Shown here: one piece after another, positions 13,742 through 13,964 of the stretch
How positions within the stretch are numbered: the stretch's first letter is position 1
Layout: every line of letters starts with the position of its first letter
Origin: an uncultured cyanobacterium
GTDB taxonomy: Bacteria > Cyanobacteriota > Vampirovibrionia > Gastranaerophilales > Gastranaerophilaceae
Assembly (NCBI GenBank): GCA_947073895.1
Contig: CAMTNN010000021.1
Location: forward strand, 1-13,964
Direction of reading: 5' to 3'
DNA: 13,964 nucleotides
The notes under the pieces: generated by a model
What the model saw: the letters and a program-made list of their open reading frames with translations, nothing else
Told to the model about the DNA's origin: nothing
Database searches by the model: none
Translations under genes and position numbers: made by a program

Positions 13742-13866
13742 GCTACGCACGTAGATAAGGGTCGGACGACATTTCATAAGACAACAAGTTAGGAAGTATA
13801 GCTTCTGGTCGTCCTCTGCTGACTCTGCTACGAGCGGGTTCGTGTGGGTTGGGGTTAATAGGGTTT
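13742..13866 (+). repeat. dispersed intergenic repeat, copy 2
   Basis: Second copy, on the + strand: block A 13742-13771, variable centre of 36 bases, block B 13808-13842, then a G-rich tail to GGGTTT. The outer stem GGACGAC/GTCGTCC (13764-13770 with 13808-13814) is kept exactly. The inner hairpin has a different sequence from copy 1 (GAAG/CTTC, 13793-13805) at a similar place. It lies between convergent genes and its tail overlaps the end of the right-hand gene. Confidence 0.75.
13836..13863 (+). other. four-tract G-quadruplex motif
   Basis: GGG-N7-GGG-N2-GGGG-N6-GGG meets the usual G-quadruplex pattern, rare in such AT-rich DNA. Copy 1 of the repeat has a weaker version with three GGG tracts plus GG pairs. 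It overlaps the stop codon of the opposing gene. Confidence 0.5.
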
Positions 13867-13964
13867 ATTAACTAATGAATTATGGGTTAATATTTCAACA
13901 GAATCATCAAGGGATTCGAGTTTAACACCAAGTGCAAGCTCTATCATATAGTCAGCAAAATGGA
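13855..13964 (-). CDS. C-terminal end of a protein, 5' partial at right edge
   Basis: A - strand frame is open from the right edge to TAA at 13855-13857, giving 35 residues: HFADYMIELALGVKLESLDD and then a short tail ending LVNKPY. The amphipathic, evenly mixed composition looks like true coding sequence, unlike the repeat beside it. I do not recognise the family from so short an end. It converges on the membrane protein gene, and its last four codons lie inside the tail of repeat copy 2. Confidence 0.6.
   Translation of the reverse strand, partial: HFADYMIELALGVKLESLDDSVEILTHNSLVNKPY

Noticed and set aside
13553..13777. - strand ORF of 74 codons running into repeat copy 2
   Set aside because: Begins inside the repeat and is antisense to the membrane protein; no supporting signals.
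13742..13866. Integron attC site or tRNA-like element
   Set aside because: The outer arms do not fit attC core boxes, and the GGGTTCG segment has no complementary stem to make a T-arm.
1..13964. CRISPR array, insertion sequence or phage module
   Set aside because: No evenly spaced short repeats, no transposase, integrase or phage structural genes seen.

Overview
The window looks like AT-rich chromosomal DNA from a Gram-negative-type bacterium that makes lipid A (lpxA) and uses a FabI enoyl-ACP reductase. Low GC, lpxA and fabI, several proteins I do not recognise, and a short S/T-F-K-G motif shared by unrelated proteins suggest a gut member of the non-photosynthetic cyanobacterial relatives (Vampirovibrionia/Melainabacteria, e.g. 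Gastranaerophilales). That assignment is inference from pattern memory, not from a database search.

Layout. (1) 1-1706, + strand: the 3' part of a GH13-type glycosidase gene that runs off the left edge, ending in a strong hairpin terminator that works in both directions. (2) 1785-7320, all on the - strand: read in transcription order, an M16 peptidase homologue lacking its zinc motif, an M14 zinc carboxypeptidase, uppS and lpxA (a cell-envelope operon); then a noncoding stretch of about 520 bp with a promoter, a terminator and a repeat; then fabI, a secreted thioredoxin-fold protein without active-site cysteines, and an unlisted 57-residue small gene. (3) 7429-13733, + strand: an 831-residue fusion protein (degenerate HerA-like ATPase region, long acidic linker, PcrA-like Tudor domain), era, a second and degenerate GH13-like protein, a promoter with a 27-codon ORF and a hairpin, and a membrane protein of unknown function. 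(4) From 13855 the end of a further - strand gene enters from the right.

How the genes fit together. uppS (undecaprenyl carrier lipid for wall and surface polymers), lpxA (first step of lipid A) and fabI (fatty acid elongation) together serve envelope building. The M14 and M16 genes in front of uppS may act in peptide or wall turnover. era serves 30S ribosome maturation and sits 4 bp after the large fusion gene.

Most worth a second look: a two-copy intergenic repeat of about 120 bp (3402-3521 on the - strand, 13742-13866 on the + strand) with two conserved blocks around a variable centre; an ORF-free promoter-to-terminator unit at 3524-3698; the HerA-like/acidic/Tudor fusion; and the promoter, short ORF and hairpin that lead into the gene at 12540.
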